The translations under genes were made by a program, and so were the position numbers. A DNA stretch of 64,000 nt from Pseudosporangium ferrugineum. Its GTDB lineage: Bacteria; Actinomycetota; Actinomycetes; Mycobacteriales; Micromonosporaceae. The notes beneath the pieces were generated by a model. That model saw only the letters and a list, made by a program, of their open reading frames with translations. It did not search any database and was not told where the DNA came from. The stretch is taken from assembly GCF_003002065.1 (NCBI RefSeq), contig NZ_PVZG01000001.1, positions 248,001 to 312,000 of the forward strand, read 5' to 3'. Positions 25,638 through 34,579 of this stretch are shown here, one piece after another. How positions within the stretch are numbered: position 1 is the stretch's first letter; every line of letters starts with the position of its first letter.

Positions 25638-26132
25638 TCAGGCGGGGCCGCTGCCGCGTACGTCGCGGTGGTAGGCGGTCAGGGCCTCGCTCATGCCGGC
25701 GAGGAAGCGGTGGACCGTGGCCAGTTCCGCGTCGCTGAATCCGGCCATCACCGCGTCCGTACGCTTGCCCAGCGGCCCGAAGAACGCGGCGGCCAGCGCC
25801 ATCCCGGGCTCGCCGTAGCGCAGGTGGACCACCCGGCGGTCCGCGCTCTCCCGGGTGCGGCGCAGGTGCCCGCTGCGTTCGAGCCGGTCGATGACCGCCG
25901 TGGTGGCGCCGGACGACAGCCCGATCTCCTCCCCCAGCCGGCCCGGGGTCAGCGGGTCCCCGCGCCGCTCGGCGTTCATGACCGCGATCAGCGCGCGCAG
26001 GTCGGTGGGGTGCACGTCGTGCCGCTGCGCGAAGGCGTGCCCCACGTGCTGCGCCTCGACGCTGTACGACCGCAGCAGGTTGACGATCTCATCGCGGAGC
26101 CGTTCCCGCTCCGATTCACGCGCCCGGTACAC
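25638..26132 (-). CDS. MarR family transcriptional regulator
   Basis: 164 residues from GTG 26132; the frame extends to 26222, but that would overlap the divergent MMPL gene and its control region. The winged helix is seen in LTPGRLGEEIGLSSGATTAVIDRLERSGHLRRTRESADRRVVHLRY, with the wing DRRV. It is divergent from the MMPL transporter gene at 26210, separated by 77 bases, the classic arrangement for a MarR repressor of an exporter responding to a lipophilic ligand. A TCGA-centred imperfect palindrome lies in the gap. Confidence 0.88.
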   Translation of the reverse strand: MYRARESERERLRDEIVNLLRSYSVEAQHVGHAFAQRHDVHPTDLRALIAVMNAERRGDPLTPGRLGEEIGLSSGATTAVIDRLERSGHLRRTRESADRRVVHLRYGEPGMALAAAFFGPLGKRTDAVMAGFSDAELATVHRFLAGMSEALTAYHRDVRGSGPA

Positions 26133-26174
26133 GCCACCAGTGTTGCAGACTTGTCCACCGTGACGGAGACTCTT

Positions 26175-26187
26175 TATGGTCGAGATA
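26175..26187. promoter_or_regulatory. Possible MarR operator in the divergent gap
   Basis: TATGGTCGAGATA has matching outer TAT/ATA and a central TCGA, with two mismatched positions. The site is AT-rich relative to its surroundings and lies between the MarR gene and the MMPL start. Support is weak. Confidence 0.3.
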
Positions 26188-26209
26188 CTTTGTCGCGGAG
26201 GTAACTGTC

Positions 26210-28276
26210 GTGCTGCGTACACTCACCGGGCGGCTCACCGCCTGGCTCGTCCTGCTCGTGGCCGTGCTCGCGGCCGGGGCGATCATCGGGGGCGCCGGCG
26301 ACGCGCGTACGTCCAACGACCCCACCGCCACGCTGCCCGACGGCGCCGAGTCCACCCGGGTGGCCGCCCTGCAGCGGCAACTCCCGTCGGGACAGACCAA
26401 CCCGGCCCTGATCGTCTACAGCCGCGGGGGCGCGCCACTGACCGCGGAGGACACCCGGAAGATCACCGCGGACGCGGGCGCGCTGCGGGCCTCGTCGCCG
26501 CCGGTGTTCTCGGAGCGGAAGGACGCGGCGCTCATCGCCGTACCGTTGCCGTCGGCCCTGCCGGCCGACGACCTGATCTCCCGGGTCGACTCGCTGCGGC
26601 AGACGGCGAAGGCCGGCCTGCCGGACGGCCTCACCGCGCAGGTGACCGGCGGAGCCGGGTTCGCCGCGGACATCGCGGACAGCTTCACCGGCGCCAATAC
26701 CAACCTGCTGATCGTCACCGTCGTCGTGGTCACCCTGCTGCTGCTGATCACCTACCGCAGCCCGGTGCTGTGGCTGGTGCCGCTCGCCGTCGTGGGCACC
26801 GCCGACCAGGTGAGCAGCGGGCTCGTCGCTTTCCTCTCCCGCCACACGAGCCTGACGATCGGCGACTCCACGGTGGGCATCGTGACCGTGCTGGTCTTCG
26901 GCGCGGGCACCGACTACGCGCTGTTGCTGATCTCCCGCTACCGCGAGGAGCTGCACCGGCACGAGGACCGCCGGGAGGCGATGCGGCGGTCCCTGCGCGG
27001 CGCCGGGCCGGCCATCGCGGCGAGCGCGGCGACGGTCGTGCTGAGCCTGCTCACCCTGCTGCTGGCCAGCCTCGCCGACACGGTGGCGCTCGGCGTCACG
27101 GCCGCCCTCGGCATCGGCGTCGCGGCCCTGTTCGCGCTCGTGGTGCTGCCGGCCGCCCTCGTCGTCTGCGGCCGCGGCCTGTTCTGGCCGTTCATCCCCC
27201 GCGTCGGCGAGACGCTGTCGCACGGCCTCTGGTCCCGCGTCGGCACCGCCGTGGCCCGCCGCCCCGGCCTGGTCACCGTCGTGTCGCTGGTCGTCCTGGG
27301 CGCGCTCTCGGCCGGCATCCCCGGCACCAGCCTCGGCCTCTCGCAGACCGAGCAGTTCCGCGTCGAGGCCGAGTCGGTCGACGGGCTGGACACGCTGAGC
27401 CGCTCCTTCCCCGCCGGCGCCGCCGACCCGGCCGTCGTGCTCACCACCCCCGCGCGCGCCCAGGAGGTGCTCGCCGCGGTCACCGCGACCCCCGGCGTCG
27501 CCCAGGCCCGGGTCGCCGAGCAGACCCCGGCGGTGGTCCGGATCGACGCGGTGCTCACGGCCGCACCCGACACCCCGGAGAGCTTCCGGACCATCCGTAC
27601 GCTGAGGAGCGCCGTGAACCCCGCGGACGCCCTCGTCGGCGGCACCGTGGCCACCAACCTGGACGCCCGCGACGCCTCGCGCCGCGACCTGAAGGTGATC
27701 GTCCCGGTCATCCTGCTCGTGGTGCTGCTCGTCCTCGGCGTCCTGCTGCGCGCGGCAGTCGCGGCGCTGCTGCTCATCGGCACGGTCATCGCGAGCTTCG
27801 CGGCGGCGCTGGGGGCCGGCTCGCTGCTGTTCCGGACCGTCCTGGACTACCCCGGCCTCGACAACCAGGTGCCGCTGTTCTCGTTCCTGTTCCTGGTGGC
27901 CCTGGGCGTCGACTACAACATCTTCCTGGTCACCCGCGCCCGCGAGGAGGCAGGCCTGCGCGGCACCCGGGACGGCATGATCCACGCCCTCGCCGCGACG
28001 GGGGCGGTGATCACCAGCGCGGGCATCCTCCTGGCGGCGGTGTTCGCGGTCCTGGGCGTGCTGCCGATCATCACCCTGACCCAGATCGGCGTGATCGTCG
28101 GCCTGGGGGTCCTGCTCGACACCCTGCTGGTGCGTACGGTCCTGGTCCCGGCCCTGGCCACCCTCCTCGGCGACCGCTTCTGGTGGCCGGCCCGTCCGGC
28201 CGCCGCCCACCCCGGCCCGGAGGACCGGCCGGAGCCGGCCGGGTATCCGGAATCGGCCGAGGTGAAGCAGGGCTGA
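26210..28276 (+). CDS. MMPL/YdfJ-type transporter
   Basis: 688 residues from GTG 26210 with GGAGG eight bases upstream. It has the two-fold MMPL architecture. The first relay motif is FGAGTDYALLLISRYREELHRHEDRREAM and the second is ALGVDYNIFLVTRAREEAGLRGTRDGM. The extracellular loops are shorter than in the window's other MMPL protein, and there is no long tail. The regulator next door suggests export of a toxic or signalling lipid-like compound. A strong hairpin terminator follows 16 bases after the stop. Confidence 0.92.
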   Translation: MLRTLTGRLTAWLVLLVAVLAAGAIIGGAGDARTSNDPTATLPDGAESTRVAALQRQLPSGQTNPALIVYSRGGAPLTAEDTRKITADAGALRASSPPVFSERKDAALIAVPLPSALPADDLISRVDSLRQTAKAGLPDGLTAQVTGGAGFAADIADSFTGANTNLLIVTVVVVTLLLLITYRSPVLWLVPLAVVGTADQVSSGLVAFLSRHTSLTIGDSTVGIVTVLVFGAGTDYALLLISRYREELHRHEDRREAMRRSLRGAGPAIAASAATVVLSLLTLLLASLADTVALGVTAALGIGVAALFALVVLPAALVVCGRGLFWPFIPRVGETLSHGLWSRVGTAVARRPGLVTVVSLVVLGALSAGIPGTSLGLSQTEQFRVEAESVDGLDTLSRSFPAGAADPAVVLTTPARAQEVLAAVTATPGVAQARVAEQTPAVVRIDAVLTAAPDTPESFRTIRTLRSAVNPADALVGGTVATNLDARDASRRDLKVIVPVILLVVLLVLGVLLRAAVAALLLIGTVIASFAAALGAGSLLFRTVLDYPGLDNQVPLFSFLFLVALGVDYNIFLVTRAREEAGLRGTRDGMIHALAATGAVITSAGILLAAVFAVLGVLPIITLTQIGVIVGLGVLLDTLLVRTVLVPALATLLGDRFWWPARPAAAHPGPEDRPEPAGYPESAEVKQG

Positions 28277-28292
28277 CGGCGGCATTCCCATA

Positions 28293-28320
28293 GGTGGCGA
28301 GGGCTCCGGCCCTCGCCACC
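28293..28320 (+). terminator. Hairpin terminator after the MMPL gene
   Basis: A perfect 12-bp stem GGTGGCGAGGGC / GCCCTCGCCACC with a TCCG loop begins 16 bases past the stop. Confidence 0.8.
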
Positions 28321-28348
28321 TTGCCGTGCATCGGGCACACTCGGCGGG

Positions 28349-28421
28349 CGGCCGATGATTTCCCCCGGCCGAAAATTCGGCGAAAAAATCCCGGCCGGCG
28401 TTGAACCCTTCGCATCGGCCG
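28349..28421. other. Nested inverted repeats in an AT-richer intergenic region
   Basis: Outer arms CGGCCGATG (28349-28357) and CATCGGCCG (28413-28421) pair perfectly. Inner arms CCGGCCG (28365-28371) and CGGCCGG (28392-28398) also pair. A competing small hairpin GCCGA/TCGGC lies at 28368-28381. This could be a structured leader RNA for the gene at 28632 or a regulator site. The remainder of the gap, 28422-28631, is relatively AT-rich with no gene and presumably holds the promoter. Confidence 0.5.
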
Positions 28422-28631
28422 TCCGGATGATGCCGGCGGTTCTGATCTCCTCACCTATTTCTTCTTTAATTCGGCCCTAAGAATTCCTGAAAGATATGGC
28501 GCCGAATGGCTTTTCCGTGCCTCGGCTCCTAGCGTCTGGATGCCAGCTCAGAAGGGGGCCGGAAACGGCGTCGGCTGACCTGCGAAAAGGTTGCTGACGA
28601 TGAGCGCGAGACTACAGAAGAGGTATCACCC

Positions 28632-30224
28632 ATGCGAAGGTCGTCCTACCGCCGGGCCGCTACCCGCCGCGGCCCCGACCGTCGTGTCATCGCCGCGGTA
28701 GCGGTGCTTGTCGCGTTCGGTGGTGTCATCGGCATCACCCAGATCTCCAACGCCGACGAGAACAAGGTCGCGGCCTGTGCGCCGGCCGGCGGCACGTCCG
28801 CTCCGGCGGGCGCCAGGGCGGCGGCCGATCCCCGGGTGGGCACGTACACCGACAAGGACGGCGACGTCCAGCACAAGGGCGACGGCCAGCTCGCGAAGGG
28901 TGAGCGGGCCAACGCGCCCGAGCCCGCCGGCGAGTGCAAGGACGGCAACACCGTCAAGAAGACCGTCAACGGGCTCGAGATCACCACGGACACGTGCGAG
29001 GACAGCCGGCTCACCCCGCACGACGGCTTCCAGAACGGCAACCGCTGCGTCTCCACGGAATTCGGCGAGGTCGGCGAGGCGGCCAGGAACCCGACGCTGC
29101 TGATCACCGACTCCCCCCGGCGCGTCCGCGTCGGCGAACCGTTCACCCTGAAGGTGAGCACCCGCAACCTGGTCCGCGACCGCTTCCTCGCGGCCGGGCA
29201 GGGCGGCTACTACGTGGAGAGCTCCGTCCTCACCGCCGAGGGCCTGGTACGCGGCCACTTCCACACCGCCTGCCGGATGTTGCAGAGCACGTCCGAGGCG
29301 GTCGACCCGGCCCCGGTGCCGGCGTTCTTCGTGGCCACCGAGGACAAGCGGGGCGGCGCCCGGCCGGACACCGTGACGATCCAGGTGCCGGGGCTGCCGC
29401 AGGCGGGCATCGCCCAGTGCGCGTCGTGGGCCGGCGACGGTTCGCACCGCGTACCGATGATGCAGCGCGCCAACCAGACCCCGGCGATCGACGCGGTCCG
29501 CGTGACCGTCGAGGGCGGCGGCGGGGGCGACGGAGGCGACAACGGCGGCGGTAACGGGGACAACGGCAACGGCGACAACGGCAACGGCAACGGCGACAAC
29601 GGCGACGGAGGCAACAACGGCGGTGGGCAGGACCAGCCCTCGACGCCGCCGGCCGACAACGGCGGTAACAACGGCGGCGGTGACGGCAACGGCGGCGGTA
29701 ACAACGGCGGCGGTGACGGCAACGGCGGTGCCGTGCCCGGGGCGACGACCACGCCCAAGACCGACGCCGGGAACACCCCGCCCAAGGCGCCGACCGTGAC
29801 CATCCCGCCGAAGAACGGTGCCGGGGACGAGCCCACCCGCGATCCGGATCCGAAGCCGACCAGGACGACCGCCGCCCCCGCCACGAACGACGACGACGAG
29901 AAGGCGGGCACCGACGAGAAGGCCGGCGAGGAGAAGGCCGGTGAGGCGCCGGTGGAGAACGTGGCGGACAAGCCGGCCGCGCCGAAGCCGGCCAAGTCCA
30001 CCAGGTCCGCCGCGGCGACCGGCGACGAGGACACCGGCGCTCCCGACGAGCCGGCGGCCGCGCAGGACACCGAGGTCACCGACGTCGCCGCGGGCGGCAA
30101 CAAGCTGGCGCTCACCGGCGCCAACGTGATGACGATCGGGCTCGGCGGCGCCGTGCTGATCCTCGCCGGGCTGCTCGCGCTGAGCGCCACCCGCAAGCGC
30201 CGGGCGGCGATGGATCAGGACTGA
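28632..30224 (+). CDS. LAXTG-anchored surface protein with Gly/Asn/Asp-rich repeat region
   Basis: 530 residues from ATG 28632 (GAAGAGG upstream). An N-terminal signal or anchor helix (about 19-38) is followed by an exported domain of about 270 residues with several cysteines (CAPAGG, CKDGN, DTCEDS, NRC, TACRML, QCASW), probably disulphide-bonded. Next is a low-complexity Gly/Asn/Asp tract (about 296-372), a Pro/Lys/Glu-rich wall-spanning region, and the C-terminal sorting signal LALTG followed by a hydrophobic helix and KRR. LAXTG is the motif recognised by class E sortases of actinobacteria. The folded domain's function is unknown. A terminator follows. Confidence 0.85.
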   Translation: MRRSSYRRAATRRGPDRRVIAAVAVLVAFGGVIGITQISNADENKVAACAPAGGTSAPAGARAAADPRVGTYTDKDGDVQHKGDGQLAKGERANAPEPAGECKDGNTVKKTVNGLEITTDTCEDSRLTPHDGFQNGNRCVSTEFGEVGEAARNPTLLITDSPRRVRVGEPFTLKVSTRNLVRDRFLAAGQGGYYVESSVLTAEGLVRGHFHTACRMLQSTSEAVDPAPVPAFFVATEDKRGGARPDTVTIQVPGLPQAGIAQCASWAGDGSHRVPMMQRANQTPAIDAVRVTVEGGGGGDGGDNGGGNGDNGNGDNGNGNGDNGDGGNNGGGQDQPSTPPADNGGNNGGGDGNGGGNNGGGDGNGGAVPGATTTPKTDAGNTPPKAPTVTIPPKNGAGDEPTRDPDPKPTRTTAAPATNDDDEKAGTDEKAGEEKAGEAPVENVADKPAAPKPAKSTRSAAATGDEDTGAPDEPAAAQDTEVTDVAAGGNKLALTGANVMTIGLGGAVLILAGLLALSATRKRRAAMDQD

Positions 30225-30242
30225 CGCACCACCAGCATCGCG

Positions 30243-30269
30243 GACGGCCCGGACGATGTCCGGGCCGTC
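30243..30269 (+). terminator. Hairpin terminator after the surface protein gene
   Basis: A 12-bp perfect stem GACGGCCCGGAC / GTCCGGGCCGTC with a 3-base GAT loop, followed by TCTT. Confidence 0.8.
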
Positions 30270-30405
30270 TCTTGCAGACGAACGGCCGCACCGCAACCGC
30301 TCCCGGACTATCGGGCCGTTCCGCCGTGGACCCGCGCCGGACGGTGGTCCGAAGAGGACGGGAGGCCAATGGATCTCGCCCCGCCGAGCCGGTAGGTTGC
30401 GCCGC

Positions 30406-31008
30406 ATGGAGGCCTTCGACCAGCTCGCCGAGCTCTACCAGGGCGAGCACAGCCACAACCCGTTCCAGGCGGCCCTCATCGAGCGGATCGACTCGCTCGT
30501 CCCGGCAGCCGCCCCGATTCTCGACCTGGGCTGCGGCACCGGCGTCCCCACCGCGAAGATCTTCACCGGATCCGGCCACCGCGTGGTGGGCGTGGACATC
30601 GCCGAGGGCATGCTCCGGCTCGCCCGCGAGCAGGTCCCGGACGCCGAGTTCGTCAGGGCCGACGTCCGCGAGCTGCCCGCCGACTTCGGCCCGTTCGGGG
30701 CGGTGACCGCCTTCTTCTCGCTCCTCATGCTCAGCCGCGCGGACATCGAGAAGACGCTGACCAGGATCGCGGGCTGGCTGGAGCCGGGCGGCTACCTCGG
30801 CCTCGGCATGGTCAACCTGGACGCCGACAGCCTGCCGATCGAGTTCCTCGGCGTGCCCGTGACGGTGTCGGGCTACCCGCAGGACCAGCTCGCGGCGCGG
30901 GTCACCGACGCCGGCTTCACGGTGGAGAGCGTCGAGACGGTCGAGTTCACCCCGGCGGGCGGCCCGCCGGAGAGCCAGATCTACCTGCTCGGCCGCCTCC
31001 CCGGCTGA
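30406..31008 (+). CDS. Class I SAM-dependent methyltransferase
   Basis: 200 residues from ATG 30406; the frame is open upstream but the family begins here (MEAFDQLAELYQGE). SAM-binding motif I is ILDLGCGTGVPTAKI (about 42-56), the motif II acid is in VVGVDIAEGMLRLAREQ, and the later blocks are FVRADVRELPADFGPFGAVTAFFSLLML and LTRIAGWLEPGGYLGLG. The substrate is unknown. It stands alone between two terminator hairpins. Confidence 0.9.
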   Translation: MEAFDQLAELYQGEHSHNPFQAALIERIDSLVPAAAPILDLGCGTGVPTAKIFTGSGHRVVGVDIAEGMLRLAREQVPDAEFVRADVRELPADFGPFGAVTAFFSLLMLSRADIEKTLTRIAGWLEPGGYLGLGMVNLDADSLPIEFLGVPVTVSGYPQDQLAARVTDAGFTVESVETVEFTPAGGPPESQIYLLGRLPG

Positions 31009-31021
31009 TCCCCGACGGCGC

Positions 31022-31045
31022 GGCGCCGGCCACCCGGCCGGCGCC
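31022..31045 (+). terminator. Hairpin terminator after the methyltransferase
   Basis: A perfect 10-bp stem GGCGCCGGCC / GGCCGGCGCC with an ACCC loop lies 14 bases past the stop. Confidence 0.6.
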
Positions 31046-31051
31046 CGGACG

Positions 31052-31184
31052 CCCGAACCGACGCCCGGACACCTCAGCCCGGGCGCCCCGGAGGCCCGAA
31101 CCGGCGCCCGGACATCTCAGCCCGGCACCCCGGAGACCTGAACAGCCCGGCGCTCCGGACGTCTCAGCCGGCGCCGAGGACGGC
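31052..31184. repeat. About three tandem 43-bp repeats between convergent genes
   Basis: Copies begin at 31052, 31095 and 31137 (periods 43 and 42). They share CCCGAACCG, CGCCCGGACA and CTCAGCCCGG blocks and decay toward the right. They are non-coding and lie between the methyltransferase and the end of the GGDEF-EAL gene. Confidence 0.65.
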
Positions 31185-33422
31185 TCAGGCCGGGGCCGGG
31201 GCTGTCTGCCGCGCCAGGAGTTCGCTCACCGACGCCGGGTCCCCGGGCCGCCCGAACAGATAGCCCTGCCCCTGGTCGCACCCGATCCGGCGGAGCATCT
31301 CCCACTGCCCGTCCGTCTCGATCCCCTCCGCGACCGTCTGCAGCCGCAGCGCCTGCCCCAGCCCCACCACGGCGTCCACCAGCGCCACGTCGTCCGCGTC
31401 GGTGTCCACCTGCGCCACGAACGTACGGTCGATCTTGATGATGTCCACCGGCAGCCGCTTGAGGTAGTTGAGCGAGCTGTAGCCCGTACCGAAATCGTCG
31501 ATGGCCAGGCGCACGCCGAGGCGCCGCAGCGCGCCGAGCGTCTCGATGGCCGCGGTGATGTCCTCCATGAGCATCGACTCGGTGATCTCCAGGGTGAGCG
31601 CGCCGGCCGGGATCCCCGCGTCCGCGATCGCCGCGGCCACGTCGCCGACCAGGCCCTCGTAGCCGAACTGGCGGGCGGACAGGTTGACGTTCATCCGCAG
31701 GTCCGCGGCGGCCGGCGTCTCCCGCCGCCAGCTCGCCAGCTGCTCGCACGCCTGGCGCAGGACCCAGCGGCCCAGCGGCACGATCAGGCCGTTCGCCTCG
31801 GCGTTGGCGATGAACTGGTACGGGCTGAGCAAGCCCTGCTCCGGATGCTCCCACCGGACCAGCGCCTCCACCCCGGTGAGCCGCTGCGTGCGCATGTCGA
31901 CGACCGGCTGGTAGAGCACCACGAACTGCTCCGCCGCGAGCCCCCGCTCCATGTCGACGCGCTGTTGCGCCTCCTCGAGCACGGTCCGCGACATCGACGG
32001 GTCGAACACCGCGTAGCCGTTGCGGCCGGCGCGCTTGGCGGCGTACATGGCGAGGTCGGCGTCGCGCAGCAGCTGGTCCGCGCGCCGGTTGCCGCCGGCG
32101 ATGCCGATGCTCAGCGAGCAGCTGACCTCCCGGCTGGCGAGCCGGACCCGTTCCCGGCCGGCCCGCAGCAGGCGCTCGGCGAGGGCCACGGCGGACGGCT
32201 CGTCCACGTCCTCGACGAGGATGGCGAACTCGTCACCGCCGAGCCGCGCGAGCGTGTCACCGGGCCGCATCTCCCGGCGCAGACGGTCGGCGATCGCGGT
32301 CAGCAGCTCGTCACCGAGGCCGTGCCCGAGGTCGTCGTTGACCAGCTTGAAGTCGTCCAGGTCGATGAGCAGCACGGCGACCTCCGTGCCGCGCCGGCGG
32401 GCGACCGCCTGCTCCAGCCGGTCCCGGAACAGCGCCCGGTTGGGCAGGCCGGTGAGGGAGTCGGTGAAGGCCTGGCGGGTGAGCTGATCCTCGAGGGCGC
32501 GGCGCGTACCGATGTCGCGCAGGCTGATGACCGCCGAGCGCAGGTCCGGGTCGTCGACCCGGTTCGTCCCGATGACGTCGAGGTAGACCCAGGTGCCGTC
32601 GGCGGCGCGCATCCGCACCTCGGTGCGGGTGGTGTGCCCGGCGGGCGCCGCGAACAGCGCGTGCAGCCAGGCCCGCGCGCCCGGGATGTCGTCGGGGTGG
32701 ATGATGTCGTTCAGCACCGGCCCGCTGAGCTCCCCCGGCGACAGCCCGAGGATCGACCGCACCGAGCTGCTGGCGTACCGCACGGTGTTGTGCACGTCGA
32801 TGGCGAAGACGGCGTCGGAGGAGGCCTCCAGCAGCAGCTCGATGCGGCGCTCGGAGGCCCGCCGCCGGTCGTCGAGCCACCGCCGGCTCCGGGCGTTGAT
32901 CGCGCAGACCGCCGCGACGCTGGCCATGATCCCGGTGAAGACCACGGCCGAGAACGGGCTGACATCCGTACGCAGCGGCAGCAGCACGAGGAAGCCGGCG
33001 GCCGACGCCACCCCGATGCCGACGACCACCCAGGGCCCGTAGAGCGCCGCGGACGTCACGAGCAGCACCGCCACGCAGGGCAGGTACGCCATCGGCCCCT
33101 CGCGGTCGGCGGCGGCGAACAGCCACGTCGCGGGCAACTCGGCGATCCACCACAGGATCAACCAGCGTCGCGTACGGGCGGAGCGCACGTACCGCCGCCA
33201 CGGCAGCCGCAGCATCACGCCCTGCAGCACGGCGACCACCACCAGCGGCAGCACCCACCAGCGCGCCTGCGGTGGCCAGTCCACGGCCACGCGGATGCTG
33301 CCCAGCAGCGTCACACCTACGGCGATGAACGTCCCGATCCGGATCTGACGCGTCCAGTACTCCGCAGTGTGGTCGTCGATCTCGACCGGTTGCACGCCGG
33401 TCTCCATCGGCGCCGGCGACAC
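31185..33422 (-). CDS. Membrane-bound PAS-GGDEF-EAL protein (dual c-di-GMP enzyme)
   Basis: 745 residues. The N-terminal region has about five transmembrane helices (30-175). A PAS domain (about 190-310, LLLEASSDAVFAIDVHNTVRYAS), a GGDEF domain (about 312-475) and an EAL domain (about 485-740) follow. The diguanylate cyclase site GGDEF (395-399) is intact and is preceded at the standard distance by the inhibitory I-site RPGD (386-389). The EAL domain keeps EAL (519-521), NLSARQF, ITES, DDFGTGYSSL, IKIDRTF and AEGIET, so phosphodiesterase activity is also plausible. The net direction cannot be told from sequence. The start may be GTG 33422 or the in-frame ATG 33407. Confidence 0.92.
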   Translation of the reverse strand: MSPAPMETGVQPVEIDDHTAEYWTRQIRIGTFIAVGVTLLGSIRVAVDWPPQARWWVLPLVVVAVLQGVMLRLPWRRYVRSARTRRWLILWWIAELPATWLFAAADREGPMAYLPCVAVLLVTSAALYGPWVVVGIGVASAAGFLVLLPLRTDVSPFSAVVFTGIMASVAAVCAINARSRRWLDDRRRASERRIELLLEASSDAVFAIDVHNTVRYASSSVRSILGLSPGELSGPVLNDIIHPDDIPGARAWLHALFAAPAGHTTRTEVRMRAADGTWVYLDVIGTNRVDDPDLRSAVISLRDIGTRRALEDQLTRQAFTDSLTGLPNRALFRDRLEQAVARRRGTEVAVLLIDLDDFKLVNDDLGHGLGDELLTAIADRLRREMRPGDTLARLGGDEFAILVEDVDEPSAVALAERLLRAGRERVRLASREVSCSLSIGIAGGNRRADQLLRDADLAMYAAKRAGRNGYAVFDPSMSRTVLEEAQQRVDMERGLAAEQFVVLYQPVVDMRTQRLTGVEALVRWEHPEQGLLSPYQFIANAEANGLIVPLGRWVLRQACEQLASWRRETPAAADLRMNVNLSARQFGYEGLVGDVAAAIADAGIPAGALTLEITESMLMEDITAAIETLGALRRLGVRLAIDDFGTGYSSLNYLKRLPVDIIKIDRTFVAQVDTDADDVALVDAVVGLGQALRLQTVAEGIETDGQWEMLRRIGCDQGQGYLFGRPGDPASVSELLARQTAPAPA

Positions 33423-33522
33423 GGTTGTGAGAACTTCGCCGGGCGGGCGACGAAGGCAGGATGCAGCGCGCCGCCGGTCGCCGCCGAGGCCCTCTTTCCG
33501 CTGGTCAGACGGCGGAAACGGG

Positions 33523-34578
33523 TCAGTCGTCGAAGTCGACGGTCACCGTGGTCGAGACGGGAACCGACTGGCAGGTGAGCACGAAGCCGGCCGCCACCTC
33601 GGCCGGCTCGAGCGCGAAGTTGCGGCGCATCCGCACCTCGCCCTCGACGACCCGGGCCCGGCACGTGCCGCAGACCCCGCCCTTGCAGGCGAACGGCAGG
33701 TCGGGCCGGGACCGCTGGACGCCCTCGAGGACGGTCCGGCCCTCGGGCACGGCCGCCGTGGTCGACCGGCCGTCGAGGATGACGGTGACGTCGCTGGCCG
33801 GGCCGGACGGTTCCCGGGCCTCGCGCAGCGGCTCCGGGGGTGCCTCGTCGACCCAGAACAGCTCGCGGTGGATCCGCTCCGGGGCCACGCCGTGCTCGCC
33901 GAGCACCTCGGTGGCGTCGCCGACCATGCCGAACGGCCCGCACAGCCACCAGTGGTCCACCGCCGGCACGTCGATGAGCAGCGGCAGCAGCGTCCGCAGC
34001 TTCGCGGCGTCCAGCCGGCCGGTGAGCAGGTCGACCTCCCGCGCCTCGCGCGACAGCAGGTGCACGAGCTCCAGCCGGGACGGGTGGGCGTCCTTCAGGT
34101 CGGCGAGCTCCTCGGCGAACATGACGGTGTCGGCGCGCCGGTTCCCGTACAGGATGCTGACCTGCGCGTCGGGCCGGCTCAGCAGCGACGCGGCGATGGA
34201 GAGCACCGGGGTGATGCCCGAGCCCGCCGCGACGAGCACATGCCGCCCGCCCGCCTCCAGGTCGGGGGTGAACGCGCCGGCCGGGGGCGCCACCTCGACC
34301 TCGTCCCCGGCACGCACCTCGCGCACCAGCCACGAGGACACGACCCCGCCCGGCACCTCCCGCACGCCGATCCGCGGCCTCGCCCCGGCGGGAGCGCAGA
34401 TGGAGTAGGTGCGACGTTCATCGGACCCGTCCCGCGTACGCCGGACCGTCAGCGACTGCCCCGGCCGGAACGCGTACCGCTCGGCCAGCTCGTCCGGCAC
34501 CTCGAAGGTGACGGCCACGGCGTCCTCGCAGAGCCGCTCGACGGCGGCGACCCGCAACGGCTGGAACTCGCGTGCCAC
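33523..34578 (-). CDS. paaE: Phenylacetyl-CoA epoxidase reductase subunit PaaE
   Basis: 351 residues. An N-terminal FAD domain (RPGQSLTVRRTRDGSDERRTYSICAP) is followed by an NAD(P)-binding domain (VLVAAGSGITPVLSIAASLL, WWLCGPFGMV) and a C-terminal plant-type 2Fe-2S ferredoxin domain with C298, C303, C306 and C336. It passes electrons from NADPH to the diiron oxygenase PaaA. It is the last gene of the leftward paa operon, one base after paaD. The reading frame and length match characterised PaaE proteins. Confidence 0.95.
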   Translation of the reverse strand: MAREFQPLRVAAVERLCEDAVAVTFEVPDELAERYAFRPGQSLTVRRTRDGSDERRTYSICAPAGARPRIGVREVPGGVVSSWLVREVRAGDEVEVAPPAGAFTPDLEAGGRHVLVAAGSGITPVLSIAASLLSRPDAQVSILYGNRRADTVMFAEELADLKDAHPSRLELVHLLSREAREVDLLTGRLDAAKLRTLLPLLIDVPAVDHWWLCGPFGMVGDATEVLGEHGVAPERIHRELFWVDEAPPEPLREAREPSGPASDVTVILDGRSTTAAVPEGRTVLEGVQRSRPDLPFACKGGVCGTCRARVVEGEVRMRRNFALEPAEVAAGFVLTCQSVPVSTTVTVDFDD

Positions 34579-34579
34579 C

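Noticed and set aside
28422..28631. Cyclic di-AMP (ydaO) riboswitch before the surface protein gene
   Set aside because: These often precede actinobacterial wall genes, but I could not match its conserved sequence blocks.
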